A stretch of DNA of 64,000 bases, taken from assembly GCA_963667455.2 (NCBI GenBank), contig CAXXFR010000026.1, positions 248,001 to 312,000 on the forward strand, given 5' to 3'. Positions within the stretch are counted from its first letter, which is position 1. Every line of letters begins with the position of its first letter. The notes beneath the pieces are model-generated. The model was not told the origin of the DNA, did not search any database, and saw only the letters and a program-made list of their open reading frames with translations. The translations under genes and the position numbers were made by a program. This DNA is from Bin55 sp963667455 (GTDB lineage: Bacteria; Pseudomonadota; Gammaproteobacteria; Pseudomonadales; Azotimanducaceae). This document shows, one piece after another, positions 63,183-64,000 of the stretch.

Positions 63183-63461
63183 GGTGAGACAACCCGCAGA
63201 AACCATACAACTAAATTGGAGTATATCTGCGATGGGGAAGTTCAATTTTGGATAGTGGAACGAGGAGTAGCGCTCACTTCAGCCTGCTCTTTTGCTGGAC
63301 TTAGTGAGCAAATTGAACAGCCTGAACCCACTCCTGAATACACCTGGTTTCAGGTGTAGCAGCCAGTAGCCGACGTGTGTTGACGTCGTTCGACCACCGA
63401 ACCACCAAGTGCGGGTGTCCGTTTACGTGCTTTGTTTCGCCGCCTTCGCCTCGAGCAGCAC
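63183..63461. other. No gene seen
   Basis: Short spacer; an antisense frame reaching 63359 has no support. Confidence 0.35.
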
Positions 63462-63791
63462 CTACGAAAACGAAACCATCAGAGCGATGGCGGCCGCGGC
63501 CAAGGCAATCACAGACACGGGGATCAACAACGCCAAGCCTGGCTGGAGAGCCCAGTCAGCACTGTTTGAAAACTGTTCGTCGCTAGTGTCAAAAGCACAT
63601 TGTCGACGGTTGAAGTCCACACAGAGCTTGATCCCGATGGTCGCAGACTGTGCGACGAATCCAGCACCAGCTCCGACCAAAACCCTCCAGAACCACTCGA
63701 TGTCGAATAGCAACAACGCGCAGTAGACCGCCGCTCCCACGAGAACAAACGCCACGACTCCGATACCCATTAGGGACTGCAAGTTCTTCAC
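63462..63791 (-). CDS. Small membrane protein
   Basis: A 109-aa protein with three likely membrane segments: MGIGVVAFVLVGAAVYCALL, FWRVLVGAGAGFVAQSATIG and LALLIPVSVIALAAAAIALM. A soluble loop (CVDFNRRQCAFDTSDEQFSN) joins the last two. ATG at 63791. No family was recognised; it could be a holin-like or accessory membrane protein. It stands alone. Confidence 0.65.
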   Translation of the reverse strand: MKNLQSLMGIGVVAFVLVGAAVYCALLLFDIEWFWRVLVGAGAGFVAQSATIGIKLCVDFNRRQCAFDTSDEQFSNSADWALQPGLALLIPVSVIALAAAAIALMVSFS

Positions 63792-63903
63792 GGGTTCAAC
63801 ATCCCGGCTAGCACAACAGCCCCTGATTCCATCCGTGTGGCCATTCGCAACCAGACCCGGCGCGAGCTAATCCAAATCTGTCGTCACATTTCAACGAAAC
63901 AAC

Positions 63904-64000
63904 ATGGCAAACGAATACTGCGCCTATCTATTTACACGCTACTCGTCCAAGCGAATGGGCAATCTCTGCATCGGCAAACTTTGCCGATGCGGCTTCAAGC
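63904..64000 (+). CDS. Possible start of a gene running off the right edge
   Basis: An open frame begins with ATG 63904 (MANEYCAYLFTRYSSKRMG) and runs to the window end without a stop. There is no clear ribosome site and too little sequence to assign a family. Confidence 0.25.
   Translation, partial: MANEYCAYLFTRYSSKRMGNLCIGKLCRCGFK
63968..63990. other. Perfect 11-bp inverted repeat with a 1-nt centre
   Basis: GCATCGGCAAA, C, TTTGCCGATGC. Such a near-perfect 23-bp palindrome is typical of a dimeric regulator's operator or a resolution site. It lies inside the open frame that begins at 63904, which argues against that frame being coding. The partner gene, if any, is beyond the window. Confidence 0.5.

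Noticed and set aside
1..64000. CRISPR array, tRNA or rRNA genes, retron
   Set aside because: No regularly spaced repeats, no tRNA-like arms with a T-loop consensus, no rRNA stretches and no reverse transcriptase were seen.

Overview
The window is about 50% GC and dense in conflict and defence genes, with long stretches that hold only decayed genes. Shine-Dalgarno sites, signal peptides with lipoboxes, a DUF4189 protein and MORN-type lipoproteins suggest a Gram-negative, probably proteobacterial host. No rRNA, tRNA or other taxonomic marker was found, so the species cannot be named. TAA, TAG and TGA all end genes here, so the standard bacterial code applies.

Layout, left to right. 1-5.7 kb: a partial alpha-CTD-like protein, then a minus-strand cassette of C5 methyltransferase, DUF6339-like protein, unknown protein and GHKL (MutL/MORC-like) ATPase. 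6.8-8.4 kb: a GIY-YIG nuclease and a HEAT-like protein. 9.2-13.0 kb: a complete CBASS operon (cyclase, HORMA, TRIP13-like ATPase, TIR-SAVED effector), followed by a PGN_0703-type nuclease and a long ADP-ribosylglycohydrolase. 17.9-23.0 kb: a lipoprotein, an NWDG-type pair and a UvrD-like helicase behind what looks like a truncated OLD/GajA nuclease. 23.1-26.9 kb: a bacterial ubiquitin-like operon (two-domain Ubl, E2-like, JAB-E1 and DUF6527 proteins) followed at once by a membrane/pentapeptide gene split by a frameshift. 27.4-32.1 kb: mostly broken genes (small membrane protein, DUF1353, DUF2235 hydrolase, glycohydrolase relic, Panacea antitoxin with a dead toxin). 32.6-36.9 kb: a NACHT-pentapeptide STAND protein, a nuclease relic, a two-gene membrane pair and an IS3 fragment. 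37.0-40.6 kb: a HigB toxin with a HigA antitoxin fused to a ~620-residue unknown domain, two further genes and a clear operator. 41.5-50.4 kb: a hypothetical gene, an AlbA_2/ATPase regulator, a HExxH metallopeptidase, a DUF4143 ATPase, an AAA ATPase, an IS3 remnant and a Clp-N-like protein. 51.2-59.9 kb: a HEPN/Apea protein, a large RecD-like helicase-nuclease and two PD-(D/E)XK-like proteins. 60.2-64 kb: two paralogous MORN secreted proteins and a small membrane protein.

Within each cassette, genes are tightly coupled by 1- to 13-nt overlaps, which supports co-translation. Between cassettes there is no shared operon. The region behaves as a defence island: intact systems lie among single-base frameshifts, truncated paralogues and IS fragments. 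Three gene families (glycohydrolase, PGN_0703 nuclease, HEAT protein) each occur once intact and once as a relic in the same window. The most unusual items are the HigA fusion cassette, the Ubl operon with its pentapeptide membrane neighbour and an E2-like protein lacking a catalytic cysteine, and the methyltransferase-GHKL cassette with no recognisable nuclease.
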